From Acetobacter nitrogenifigens DSM 23921 = NBRC 105050 (GTDB lineage Bacteria > Pseudomonadota > Alphaproteobacteria > Acetobacterales > Acetobacteraceae), in the NCBI RefSeq assembly GCF_000429165.1, contig NZ_AUBI01000022.1:1-44445 (forward strand): a stretch of 44,445 nt of DNA. The letters run 5' to 3'. The notes under the pieces are model-generated. The model did not search any database. It was not told where the DNA came from and saw only the letters and a program-made list of their open reading frames with translations. The position numbers were made by a program, and so were the translations under genes. Below are positions 24,689 through 32,678 of the stretch, piece by piece (positions within the stretch are counted from its first letter, which is position 1; every line of letters starts with the position of its first letter).

Positions 24689-25582
24689 CTAGATGGCATT
24701 TACTTCAGCTTCTGATTTGTGCGGCGTGGCAACATGTACACTGGCGTAATGCCATGTTAATCCAGAGAGAAGAGCCAATACTGTTGCCTCGAACAAAAAC
24801 TGACTCTCACTCAACACGGCCTCCCCTAGAGGCGAACTCGAAAAAGGAGCATAGAGAAACCACCGCAGCGCCACACCATCCATGAATAGAACAATAATCA
24901 CGAATTGAGCCAGTCGCACCAGGATACGCTTCGAAAGCCTGTCCCACACAAGAGCCGCCATGATGACCGTTGCGACAGCCGGTTCAAGATAACTGACATA
25001 TGCCGGAACCAGGACATTCCATCCGTACGGGATTGAATAAACATCTTTATGACCCAGGTAAGATAGCGAACTCAATAGCGGGCTGGAAACAGACTCCACC
25101 AAAGGAGCCACTGCGAAATGAACAAAAAATCCAATGGCCGCGCCAGCGACAGGCCATACCCACCGCCCCTGAGCCAACTCCCCTGAAAAGACAACCAAGG
25201 CGGCCGACGTGAACAAAAGAAACAGGCCGGGAAGCGCCTGTAGTATTGGATACAGCCATGCTGTGGTTACGACACCATTCATAATGATCCCGCGTACTGT
25301 CTCGTGCTCCATTGCTGTCAACGCAAACAGCGCGACAGTGGACAATATAAGCCCACCTTTGCCCAGCACAGGGCGAGCCAGCCCGTAAAAAGCACATGTC
25401 GCCGTAATCGCACTGATTTCGATCAGCATGTGGGTCCATACTGGGGTTGATCTTGTATCAGGGAAGCTAACCCCCAGCACCTGCAACATCACCACATGAA
25501 TACTTAGCGCACACGCTCCTGAAATCACGACGCCAGGAAGGAGAGTTTTCCACTTTGTCGCCGGCATCACATCCATTCTCAT
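24689..25582 (-). CDS. Polytopic membrane protein of unknown function
   Basis: A 297-residue protein with about eight hydrophobic segments, for example LLPGVVISGACALSIHVVML, MLIEISAITATCAFYGLA, LILSTVALFALTAM, WVWPVAGAAIGFFVHFAVAPLV and FLFEATVLALLSGLTW. I chose the ATG at 25582 because GAGGT lies just upstream; a TTG four codons earlier is also open. I recognise no family. It lies 92 bases downstream of the Tet(X)-like monooxygenase in the same direction and may be co-transcribed. It has no charged catalytic-looking motifs. Confidence 0.65.
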   Translation of the reverse strand: MRMDVMPATKWKTLLPGVVISGACALSIHVVMLQVLGVSFPDTRSTPVWTHMLIEISAITATCAFYGLARPVLGKGGLILSTVALFALTAMEHETVRGIIMNGVVTTAWLYPILQALPGLFLLFTSAALVVFSGELAQGRWVWPVAGAAIGFFVHFAVAPLVESVSSPLLSSLSYLGHKDVYSIPYGWNVLVPAYVSYLEPAVATVIMAALVWDRLSKRILVRLAQFVIIVLFMDGVALRWFLYAPFSSSPLGEAVLSESQFLFEATVLALLSGLTWHYASVHVATPHKSEAEVNAI

Positions 25583-25674
25583 TTCACACCTCAAAATCTA
25601 CTGATGTGGTCTTTTTTGAAATCAGACGTATTAGTCTGATAAATAACACAATGATGACAGATGCCATCTATAAA

Positions 25675-26817
25675 TCACTCATTGCAACCCTTGTTCCTTC
25701 CATTCGAGAGTAAGAAACTGGCCAGCACGTCTGGAGCCTCATCTCCAAGCATCATTGACAGCATTTCATAAGCGCCCGCAGCTGCCTTTTGACTCCGGGG
25801 AAACATCGCCTGCTCATATTCCGCTATCGCCTCGTCCGGGTCGTTCACGTGAAGGATGATGGCGTTTGCAAGTTCCGCACCGTCCAGCAGGGCAAGGTTG
25901 GCGCCTTCTCCAGCCGGAGGCGCGAGATGAGCCGCATCACCTAACAATGTCACGCCGGAACTGCGTGCCCAATGATGATTAATAGGCAACCCGTATAACT
26001 TGCGTAAAACCGGCGCCGCCGTGCCGTCCAGAATCAAGGATAAACAGCCAGCCGGCCAGCCTGCGAATTCAGACGCCAGACGCGCCCGCACTGCGGAAGA
26101 ATCATCAAAATCAATCCGAGCAAGCCAGTCCAGAGAACGCTTCAGGGCAACGTACGCGTGCAAGACGCCATTCGGTTCCCGGTGTACGAAGATACCCTGC
26201 CTCGGCGCGGGCACCATCAGGCTTCCGCTTCCGACAATTCGTGCGGCTAGTGAATGCTGCGCATCAACGTTCTCCAGCCAGGTTTCTACGAAGGAGACGC
26301 CGGTATAGACAGGTTGTGCTTCAGACAATACGGGCCTGACTCTGGACCATGCCCCATCTGCTCCGACAAGGAGACGACTGACGCAGGTCGATGCATCAGC
26401 AAAAGTCAATTTATGCTGTCCGTCTCCCAAAGGGGTGACGTTTTCGAGTTTTTTCCCCCACCTGATCGTCCCAGCCGGCAACGATTCCAGCAAAATTCGC
26501 CGCAAATCCCCGCGCAGCACCTCAGGCCGACTGCCGCCCCCGTTGTCATGGGCTTCAAACAGGACGACTCCGTCCTGTCTGAGCACACGCGTCGCTTCCG
26601 CTCCGTGATGAACGATCGCGCGAAATTCTTCCATCAAGCCTGCCGCGGCGAGCGCGAACTGCCCGTCGTGCTCGTGAATGTCAAGTTGACCTCCCTGTAC
26701 ACGAGCGTCAGCCGACGCTTCAGCCTCGAACACCGTCGCGCTGACACCATGGAGGTGAAGAATACGGGCCAGAACGAGTCCTCCCAGCCCTGCGCCGACA
26801 ATCGTTACTTCCGACAT
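25675..26817 (-). CDS. Tet(X)-like FAD-dependent monooxygenase
   Basis: A 380-residue class A flavoprotein monooxygenase. The FAD dinucleotide fold is at residues 8-13 (GAGLGG), and VQGGQLDIHEHDGQFALAAAGL is typical of the Tet(X) branch. RPEVLRGDLRRILL (97-106) corresponds to the RPExxRxDLR motif, GADGAWS (152-158) to the DG motif and GDAAHLAPPAGEGANLALLDG (from 293) to the second FAD motif. Such enzymes hydroxylate aromatic or tetracycline-like substrates with NADPH and oxygen. The ATG at 26817 is preferred over a GTG five codons earlier. No TetR-type repressor is adjacent. Antibiotic inactivation is possible, but hydroxylation of another aromatic compound is just as likely. Confidence 0.85.
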   Translation of the reverse strand: MSEVTIVGAGLGGLVLARILHLHGVSATVFEAEASADARVQGGQLDIHEHDGQFALAAAGLMEEFRAIVHHGAEATRVLRQDGVVLFEAHDNGGGSRPEVLRGDLRRILLESLPAGTIRWGKKLENVTPLGDGQHKLTFADASTCVSRLLVGADGAWSRVRPVLSEAQPVYTGVSFVETWLENVDAQHSLAARIVGSGSLMVPAPRQGIFVHREPNGVLHAYVALKRSLDWLARIDFDDSSAVRARLASEFAGWPAGCLSLILDGTAAPVLRKLYGLPINHHWARSSGVTLLGDAAHLAPPAGEGANLALLDGAELANAIILHVNDPDEAIAEYEQAMFPRSQKAAAGAYEMLSMMLGDEAPDVLASFLLSNGRNKGCNE

Positions 26818-27242
26818 ATCTCTGTGTCTCACGTGTTAAAATGAGGTTCAAATTCATAGTTATTGAACAAAACGCGATGTTTTCAAAGTAAAATTGTTGT
26901 CGAGCACGAAAAAGAAACTGTTTGGCAACGCCATAATCTTTCGAAAGCACGAATCTTACTTTGTCAGACTCGGAACTTTCGAAGCCGGAGGCAAAACAGC
27001 ACTCATGCTTCGCTTCGCGTCCCTCCAAACCTTACGCGAGGCATCTACTAGCATGTCGCCGATAAACAGGATCTCCTTATTGGCGCAATCGACCGCATCA
27101 TTACCCCAACGCATGCCCGCATCGAAGAGACTTGCGATTCAGAAAAAGGCTGCCCGAATCTTCGGCCCAGACATATTCGACACGCACAAGGGTCATTTCG
27201 ATTGGGCTCGCCGAAGCAGGATGCCTTACGGTCGGATTTGCA
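26818..27242. other. Intergenic stretch, no supported gene
   Basis: About 425 bases lie between the monooxygenase and the alpha/beta hydrolase. Open frames exist on both strands but have no recognisable domains, no ribosome sites and poor codon character. The left edge should contain the monooxygenase promoter. The rest may be a decayed gene, but I cannot identify it. Confidence 0.35.
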
Positions 27243-28112
27243 TCATCTTGATCCGACGTCGATCCGCCCCATGAAGTCGACGACATACCCGGCAATCTCC
27301 TGATGATGGGTCTCCAACGCGAAGTGGCCTGTGTCGAGAAAATGTATCTCCGCGTCCGGCAGATCGGAGCGGTAGGCGAGCGCGCCCGCCGGCAAAAAGG
27401 CGGGGTCATACCGCCCCCATACCGCCAGGAGCGGTGGACGATGCGCCCGGAAATAGGCGTGAAAATCTGGGTAGAGTGCGACGTTACTCCGATAATCAAG
27501 GATCAGATCCAACTGAATTTCCTCAACACCCGGGCGCGCCATATAAGCGATATCGAGTTCATAGCCATCGGGCGACAATAGAGTCGGATCAGCGCCCGTT
27601 CCATACTGCCAGTTGCGGATCGTGTCCGACGAAAGCGATGCACGGCACGCTGCGCGGCTGGCATCGCTGGGGTCTGCCCAATAGGCTCGCCACGACGCCC
27701 ACTGGTCGCTGAATCCTTCCATATAAGCATTGCCGTTTTGGGAGATGATTGCGACTACCCGTTCCGGGTGGCGCATGGCAAGCCGCAGGCCAATCGGCGC
27801 TCCGTAGTCAAAAATGTAAAGCGTATAGCGCGTTATGTGTAACGCCTCGACGAAGCCACTCAACACGTTGGCCAGATTGTCAAAACTGTAAGCAAACCGT
27901 TCACGCGGCGGCGCGTGTGTCTGGCCAAAACCGGGAAGATCGGGCGCGATAACGCGGTATCGGTCCGACAAGAGCGGGATCAGATCCCGGAACATATGGC
28001 TGGCGGTGGGAAAGCCATGCAGCAGCAGGAGCACTGGCGCGTCTTTCGGACCTGCCTCCCTGTAGAAAATGCTCACATCGCCTACTTGTTGCCAGTGATA
28101 GTGAGCCTGCAT
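27243..28112 (-). CDS. Alpha/beta hydrolase with Asp nucleophile (haloalkane dehalogenase/epoxide hydrolase type)
   Basis: A 289-residue cytoplasmic hydrolase. It has the HGFP oxyanion motif (32-35), the nucleophile elbow FD102YGAPIG with Asp instead of Ser, an acid in GRYD236PAF and the base in DTGH263FALE. Asp nucleophiles are characteristic of haloalkane dehalogenases, fluoroacetate dehalogenases and epoxide hydrolases. The start at 28112 is fixed by a strong AGGAGGA seven to eight bases upstream; the longer open frame lacks a site. It is divergent from an HxlR regulator with an 86-base gap, so it is likely the regulator's target. A detoxification role for a reactive or halogenated compound is inferred. 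Confidence 0.83.
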   Translation of the reverse strand: MQAHYHWQQVGDVSIFYREAGPKDAPVLLLLHGFPTASHMFRDLIPLLSDRYRVIAPDLPGFGQTHAPPRERFAYSFDNLANVLSGFVEALHITRYTLYIFDYGAPIGLRLAMRHPERVVAIISQNGNAYMEGFSDQWASWRAYWADPSDASRAACRASLSSDTIRNWQYGTGADPTLLSPDGYELDIAYMARPGVEEIQLDLILDYRSNVALYPDFHAYFRAHRPPLLAVWGRYDPAFLPAGALAYRSDLPDAEIHFLDTGHFALETHHQEIAGYVVDFMGRIDVGSR

Positions 28113-28181
28113 CAATCCACTCCTCCTGAGCGACATCCTTGATGACGACCACATAGGTCCCCACATACTGATAGGCAATTA

Positions 28182-28201
28182 CATACCTGGGAGTAAGTAT
28201 G
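28182..28201. promoter_or_regulatory. Candidate HxlR operator
   Basis: An inverted repeat, CATAC-N10-GTATG, covers the start codon of the HxlR gene. A further ACATAC sits at 28172-28177, so three related pentamers lie in the short divergent region. HxlR-type regulators bind such spaced palindromes. The position over the start codon would allow autorepression together with control of the divergent hydrolase. Confidence 0.45.
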
Positions 28202-28561
28202 TCTGAATTTCCATCAACTACGATCACAGCAGCAGACGTCATGAAGGCCGACTGCCGCGCGCGAACACTGCTGGCACTACTCGCAGAGAAATGGGCGCTC
28301 CTCATCATCGAAGCGCTCAGCAAAGGGCCCCGTCGCACAAGCGCGCTCAAGCGACAAATCGGCGGCATCTCGGAAAAAATGCTGGTCCAGACCTTACGGC
28401 GTCTTGAGAAGGTTGGTCTCGTGGAACGCTACGACTTTCGCGAAGTGCCGCCCCGTGTGGAATATTCGCTGACCGAGCGCGGCCACTCGCTCAGTCCGAT
28501 CATCGTCTCGCTGGATCGATGGGTCGAGCGACATGCATTCGACATACTGCCAGAGGCATGA
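28199..28561 (+). CDS. HxlR-family transcriptional regulator
   Basis: A 120-residue winged-helix regulator of normal HxlR length. After a short N-terminus with a cysteine (MKADCRARTLLALLAEKWALLIIEAL), which in relatives such as HypR and QorR senses electrophiles or oxidants, come the recognition helix region RRTSALKRQIGGISEKMLVQTLRRLEKVGLVERYDFREVPPRVEYSLTERG and a C-terminal dimer helix. It is divergent from the Asp-nucleophile hydrolase, which it probably controls. The single Cys near position 19 makes sensing of a reactive compound a reasonable guess. Confidence 0.88.
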   Translation: MSEFPSTTITAADVMKADCRARTLLALLAEKWALLIIEALSKGPRRTSALKRQIGGISEKMLVQTLRRLEKVGLVERYDFREVPPRVEYSLTERGHSLSPIIVSLDRWVERHAFDILPEA

Positions 28562-28684
28562 TCAGGACGGGTACATAGCCTGCACGGGTGGGCCGTCCGT
28601 CGTTTGATCGCGCTCCATCCCCTCGTCGGAAATCACTTAAAGAGGTTCACCAGCGGCTTTCGTTTCTATCCCCCACCAGTCCGT

Positions 28685-29065
28685 TTATGATGATTGAGGC
28701 GAGGGAATACTGCCGGGTTGTGTTCCGGCACAGTTTTTTTCAGCTTGAACGCGCTGGACAGCCTCCTGCTTTCCTTTTTCCCTGGACAAAATACCCGCGA
28801 CGTCACTACCGGACAATTCCGAGAGCGGCACTGCAAGAAAAATCATGCTCCACGTATCTGTTTTGTGAGCAAGCCTTTGCCTGTCAGAAAGCGTACTCAC
28901 AACATCCTTTTCCTTAAACTCATCCGTGGCCAACTGTGCGCACGATTCCCGCGAATACCTATTATCTGAAATATATTCAGACTTTACGCGTTGCGGGCTG
29001 GGCGCGCAGGCGCTCAGGATTAGAAGAGCAACAATAATAGTCGCTTTGCTCAATTTTTCCTCCAT
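28685..29065 (-). CDS. Small lipoprotein
   Basis: A 126-residue protein with a lipoprotein signal: a hydrophobic stretch followed by the lipobox L17-S-A-C20. The mature part contains YSRESCAQLATDEF, a helix-rich middle with a weak hydrophobic stretch (WSMIFLAVPL) and the ending GKQEAVQRVQAEKNC. This pattern recurs in small bacterial lipoproteins of unknown role that have a CxQLxxE motif and a final KNC. It starts 13 bases downstream of the SDR gene stop and is likely co-transcribed. A TTG four codons downstream of the ATG has a better ribosome site (GGAGG), so the start may be 29053. Confidence 0.7.
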   Translation of the reverse strand: MEEKLSKATIIVALLILSACAPSPQRVKSEYISDNRYSRESCAQLATDEFKEKDVVSTLSDRQRLAHKTDTWSMIFLAVPLSELSGSDVAGILSREKGKQEAVQRVQAEKNCAGTQPGSIPSPQSS

Positions 29066-29078
29066 CTCTTCGAAGCCA

Positions 29079-29984
29079 TCACGTGCTCAACGCTTTGACT
29101 GACGGATCGAAATAGGATGACAATTCCAGATCGGCGAGCAGGTCGTTTTCAACAGGCTTCCACCCCAGTCGTTCGCGCGTTAATCGGCTTGAAGCCAGCA
29201 CGTCAGCCATGACGAACCGCCCGAGCCACCCGAACTGATTTTCTGCTTCGTCAACCGGAATACTGCGAACCGGTGCCTCTAGCCCCCTGCCGATCGCTTC
29301 AGCTATAGCGCGAAAGGCGACGCCTTCGTCCTGCACCGCGTTGAAACGCTGATCGGGTTCGCCTCTTTCCAGAGCATCGCAAAACAACCGCGCCGCGTCA
29401 TTTCGATGAACGGCGGGCCATCGGTTCGCGCCGTCTCCGACATAGGTTGACACGCCGGTACGGCGCGCCGCAGCGATAGCGGCCGGCACGAAGGCCGTAT
29501 CACCTTTTCCATGAACCGAAGGCGGAAGCCGTATGACGCCCGTCCGCACTCCGGTTTCGCTGAAACGCAGAAACCGCTCGGACGCGCCCCGCGGGATTGC
29601 AGGGCTGGCCGCCTGATCCTCTGTCGCGATCTGGCCCGGCGGAACCACCGCAGTGCTGGACGTCGCGATCAGAGGCTTGCCCGTGCCGCCCAGCGTCTCG
29701 GCCATCGCATCGAGCAGCGCTCCGTCGTCTGCGCAATTCTGCATATAGGTCGAGAAATCGTGGTTGAACGCCGTGTGAATAGCCCCGTCGACCGACGCCA
29801 GAGCAGCCAGCACACTCGCAGGATCATCAATACTGCCACGATGAATCTGCGCCCCTTTTGCCCGCAGGTTATCGGCAGAAGTTTCGCTGCGTGCGAACCC
29901 GACGACGACGTGGCTCCGACGAAGCAGTTCATCGACGATGGATGAACCTATGAACCCGGTAGCTCCGGTGACGAAGACTTTCAT
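29079..29984 (-). CDS. Atypical SDR (NAD(P)-dependent epimerase/reductase-like), copy 1
   Basis: A 301-residue extended-type SDR. The nucleotide-binding motif is VTGATGFIGSSIVDELL, then the strand HTAFNHDF and the catalytic-region segment IATSSTAVVPPG; the usual YxxxK is not obvious, as in atypical SDRs. VIRLPPSVHGKGDTAFVPAAI and WPAVHRNDAARLFCDAL follow the family pattern. It is divergent from a LysR gene with a 156-base gap and is followed by a small lipoprotein. A paralogue at 36896 has the same motifs in the same order. The substrate is unknown; a stress-response reductase role is the common guess for this group. Confidence 0.82.
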   Translation of the reverse strand: MKVFVTGATGFIGSSIVDELLRRSHVVVGFARSETSADNLRAKGAQIHRGSIDDPASVLAALASVDGAIHTAFNHDFSTYMQNCADDGALLDAMAETLGGTGKPLIATSSTAVVPPGQIATEDQAASPAIPRGASERFLRFSETGVRTGVIRLPPSVHGKGDTAFVPAAIAAARRTGVSTYVGDGANRWPAVHRNDAARLFCDALERGEPDQRFNAVQDEGVAFRAIAEAIGRGLEAPVRSIPVDEAENQFGWLGRFVMADVLASSRLTRERLGWKPVENDLLADLELSSYFDPSVKALST

Positions 29985-30090
29985 GAGCGACTTTCTCCAA
30001 GAGCGACTCCGGCCCCGTCGTTCGCAGTCGCCAGCTTTCTGATCGCTTCAGTCCCGCAGAACTTAGAGCGGCCCTTTTCATGTTTCCAAT

Positions 30091-30115
30091 GGATATTTAT
30101 TATGTAGCATTATCC
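30091..30115. promoter_or_regulatory. Candidate LysR-type binding site
   Basis: GGATA-N15-TATCC lies in the divergent region between the SDR gene and the LysR gene, in an AT-rich stretch. The spacing is compatible with LysR-type sites. This is only a symmetry observation. Confidence 0.35.
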
Positions 30116-30140
30116 TTATATCGAATAACGGGGCGTTACG

Positions 30141-31071
30141 GTGCTTGAGCACATCGACCTGAACCTGCTGGTTGTTTTCGAAGCGTTGATGGTCGAGCGC
30201 AACGTGACGCGGGCCGGAGCCCGGCTCGGGCGCTCGCAACCGGCGACGAGCGCGGCGCTGGCGCGGCTGCGCGCCCTCATGGCGGACGATCTCTTCGTGC
30301 GTGGAGCGGACGGGTTGCGGGTTGCAACCGACGCCGCGCGCGCTGGATCTTGCTGGCCCGATCGGAGAGGCGCTGTCCTCCATACGGCGCAGCCTGCCGC
30401 CCGTGCAGGGGTTCGAACCCGCGACCTCCGTCGCGTCACTGACCATCGGCATGACGGACTTTCCAGCCTCCATGCTTATGCCCAAGATCGTCGCGGAGAT
30501 GCGGACGCAAGCCCCTAACATGACGCTCAAGTTTCGGACATTCATCGGCCGTAACGACGCGGTGGCCCTTCTTGATGCAGGGCAGGTCGACATGACCATC
30601 AGCGTTCCACCAGACCCGGCCGCGCGAATCCTGTACCGCCCCGTTTTCTCAGAGACTTTCGCCTGCGTCGTGCGTCATGACCATCCAGCCGCCGGTCGTC
30701 TGGACCTGCGGACATTCGCGGACCTCCCGCATCTTCTCGTCTCGCCGGAAAACGAAAGCTACGGCTTCGTCGACGCCGCCCTCTCCCGGGTCGGCCTCAA
30801 ACGCTTCATCGCCCTGACGGTCCCCCAGTTGTTCGCCGTTCCGGCCATCGTCGCCGCGTCTGACCTGATCGCCACAGTACCACGCGGCGCACTTGCGGAC
30901 GGGACCGCGCCCCTTTGCTTGCTCGTGCCGCCGCTCGAGCTTGATCCTTTGCCGTTCGTCCTGTGCTGGCATCGCCGAAATGACGGTCACCCTGTGCAGG
31001 AATGGGCGCGCAACAGCATCGTGGCGTTGACGTCGCCCCGCGATCCGATCTCCACAGCCGGGGTACGCTGA
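30141..31071 (+). pseudogene. LysR-family regulator disrupted by a 7-bp tandem duplication
   Basis: The front part starts with GTG at 30141 and has a perfect LysR helix-turn-helix region (LNLLVVFEALMVERNVTRAGARLGRSQPATSAALARLR, then DDLFVRGADG). At 30312-30325 the heptamer GGGTTGC occurs twice in tandem. Removing one copy restores the frame as ADGLQPTPRALDLAGPIGEAL, which is exactly the family pattern. The downstream frame continues to 31071 with a full effector domain (LTIGMTDFPASMLMPKIVAEMR, DMTISVPPDP, FACVVRHDHP). As it stands the gene yields only a truncated DNA-binding domain. It is divergent from the SDR/lipoprotein pair it presumably regulated. A sequencing error is possible, but an exact tandem heptamer points to slippage. 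Confidence 0.8.
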
Positions 31072-31225
31072 ACCTCGCGGCACGGGACGATACCCCGCGC
31101 GGCGACACATCGGTATGCAGTGCGGCGGCGACAGTTCCACTTCTATTCGCAAGCACAAAAGCTCTACGCGACCGACCCGAAGAGAAGACCCGACGATCTG
31201 CAACGATTGTTCGTAAAATTATATA

Positions 31226-31249
31226 CAGTTTAACTGGACAGTTTGACTG
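31226..31249. promoter_or_regulatory. Candidate MarR operator, two tandem palindromes
   Basis: CAGTTTAACTG (31226-31236) and CAGTTTGACTG (31239-31249) are two copies of the same 11-base imperfect palindrome with a 13-base period, 22 bases upstream of the marR-type start. They sit just after AT-rich sequence that could be the promoter. MarR dimers bind such sites, so autorepression of the operon is likely. Confidence 0.55.
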
Positions 31250-31270
31250 TTCATATGGCAAACGCTCCTC

Positions 31271-31723
31271 ATGAGCAATCCGCTGAACCACCAAATCGTC
31301 GAGCCGGCCGCCGCTCTGGCGCAAGACCTGCGAGCCCTCGTCAGCAAACTCAAGAGACGCCTGCGTGAGCAGGCGCATGTCGGAGATCTGACCCCCTCCC
31401 AGGCGTCCGCGTTGCTCCGCCTGGAGAAGGAAGGACCATCCACGACGTCGAACCTCGCACGCGCCGAAGGCATGCGCCCTCAATCCATGGCGGCAGTCGT
31501 CACGGCGCTGGAGGCTGCAGGCTTTGTTACGGGCGAACCGGACCCGACAGATGGACGCCAGACGCTGCTTTCGCTCACCCCCTCATGCCGCACATGGATC
31601 GAGGAAGGCCGAGCGGCCCGCCAGGACTGGCTGGCCAGCAAGTTGGCGACGCATCTTTCGTCGGAAGAATTGTCCGACGCCGCAAAAATCGTTGGATTGC
31701 TCAAGCGCCTTGCCGATGAGTGA
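31271..31723 (+). CDS. MarR-family transcriptional regulator
   Basis: A 150-residue winged-helix protein of normal MarR length: a dimer helix, then LTPSQASALLRLEKEGPSTTSNLARAEGMRPQSMAAVVTALEAAGFVTGEPDPTDGRQTLLSLT, which contains the recognition helix and the DGR wing, and a C-terminal dimerisation helix. It heads an operon with an isochorismatase-fold protein, a small membrane protein and an MFS exporter, a common arrangement in which the repressor controls detoxification and efflux. A double palindrome lies directly upstream. Confidence 0.88.
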   Translation: MSNPLNHQIVEPAAALAQDLRALVSKLKRRLREQAHVGDLTPSQASALLRLEKEGPSTTSNLARAEGMRPQSMAAVVTALEAAGFVTGEPDPTDGRQTLLSLTPSCRTWIEEGRAARQDWLASKLATHLSSEELSDAAKIVGLLKRLADE

Positions 31724-31780
31724 CAGCATCGCGCTTAACCCTGGACGCACGCCAACCAGTTTTTCAACAAAGGACCACCC

Positions 31781-32347
31781 ATGCCGCTGACCGCTTTGGA
31801 CCCCAAAACCGCTCTGCTGGTCGTCGATCTCCAGAAGGGCGTCCTCAACGCCCCCTTCATCACTCCCCTCGGCGACGTCATCAAGCAGACGCGCTTGCTG
31901 ATTGACGCGTTCCGAAAGCACGGTCTGCCGATCGTGCTGATCAACGTCGCGGGCGGCGCGCCCGGGCGCACCGAACAGCCACGCCGCCATGACGGTCCGT
32001 TCGCCGCCGACTTCACCGATTTCCTGCCCGAACTCGACCGGCTCCCCGAGGACATCGTTGTCACCAAGAAAACCTGGGGCGCCTTCGCCAGCACCGATCT
32101 TGAGAAACGTTTGAAGGGCCTGGGCGTAACCCAGGTCGTTCTGACTGGAGTGGCGACCGGAACAGGCGTGGAAGCGACCGCACGGCAGGCTTACGAGGCA
32201 GGGTTCAACGTCACGCTCGCGCGCGACGCCATGACCGACGTCCGGCCGGATGGCCACGAATACAGCATAAATACTGTGTTCCCACGCCTAGGAGAAACCG
32301 GAGACGCGCAGCAGATCGTGGATCTCCTGTCATCAAGGAGCGCGTGA
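31781..32347 (+). CDS. Isochorismatase-fold hydrolase lacking the catalytic Cys
   Basis: A 188-residue protein of the isochorismatase/cysteine-hydrolase superfamily. The acid is Asp16 (LLVVDLQKG) and the lysine is in VTKKTWGAF (about 96-97). The loop that normally carries the nucleophile reads LTGVATGTG129VEATAR, with Gly where nicotinamidase-like enzymes have Cys. EntB/PhzD-type isochorismatases also lack this Cys and use the Asp to hydrolyse vinyl ethers, so the protein may be active in that way. It starts 57 bases after marR and is followed, one base later, by a small membrane protein. No siderophore biosynthesis genes are nearby. Confidence 0.82.
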   Translation: MPLTALDPKTALLVVDLQKGVLNAPFITPLGDVIKQTRLLIDAFRKHGLPIVLINVAGGAPGRTEQPRRHDGPFAADFTDFLPELDRLPEDIVVTKKTWGAFASTDLEKRLKGLGVTQVVLTGVATGTGVEATARQAYEAGFNVTLARDAMTDVRPDGHEYSINTVFPRLGETGDAQQIVDLLSSRSA

Positions 32348-32348
32348 C

Positions 32349-32678
32349 ATGTCCTGGCTCGCTTTGTTTTCGTATTTTTTCGGTGGCGTCTTCGTGACGA
32401 ACGCGATTCCGCACGTGGTCAGCGGTCTTATGGGGCGCGCGTTCCAGAGTCCTTTCGCCACACCGCCGGGAGAGGGCCTGTCATCCTCTGCCGTCAATGT
32501 GCTCTGGGGATTTTTCAACATCCTCGTCAGCTATGTGCTCCTCAGCCGCGTTGGCGCCTTCACGTTGAACGACGCACGCGACGCCGCCGCTTTTGGCCTC
32601 GGCGCGCTCATCATCTCCTTGCTCCTCGCTAGCCATTTCGGCCGCATCAACGGGGGAGCGCGACCGCCACGGAAGTGA
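32349..32678 (+). CDS. Small three-helix membrane protein
   Basis: A 109-residue protein with hydrophobic segments at about 5-25 (LFSYFFGGVFVTNAIPHVVSG), 48-67 (VNVLWGFFNILVSYVLLS) and 80-96 (AAFGLGALIISLLLASH). The motif TNAIPHVVSGLMGR, then FQSPFATPPG, is conserved in a small family of unknown function that often sits next to MFS or MarR genes. It starts one base after the isochorismatase-fold stop, and its own stop overlaps the GTG start of the MFS gene. This suggests strict co-expression with both. Confidence 0.7.
   Translation: MSWLALFSYFFGGVFVTNAIPHVVSGLMGRAFQSPFATPPGEGLSSSAVNVLWGFFNILVSYVLLSRVGAFTLNDARDAAAFGLGALIISLLLASHFGRINGGARPPRK

Noticed and set aside
31781..32347. Nicotinamidase function for the isochorismatase-fold protein
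   Set aside because: The nucleophilic Cys is replaced by Gly and the metal-binding Asp-x-His pattern of nicotinamidases is not visible.
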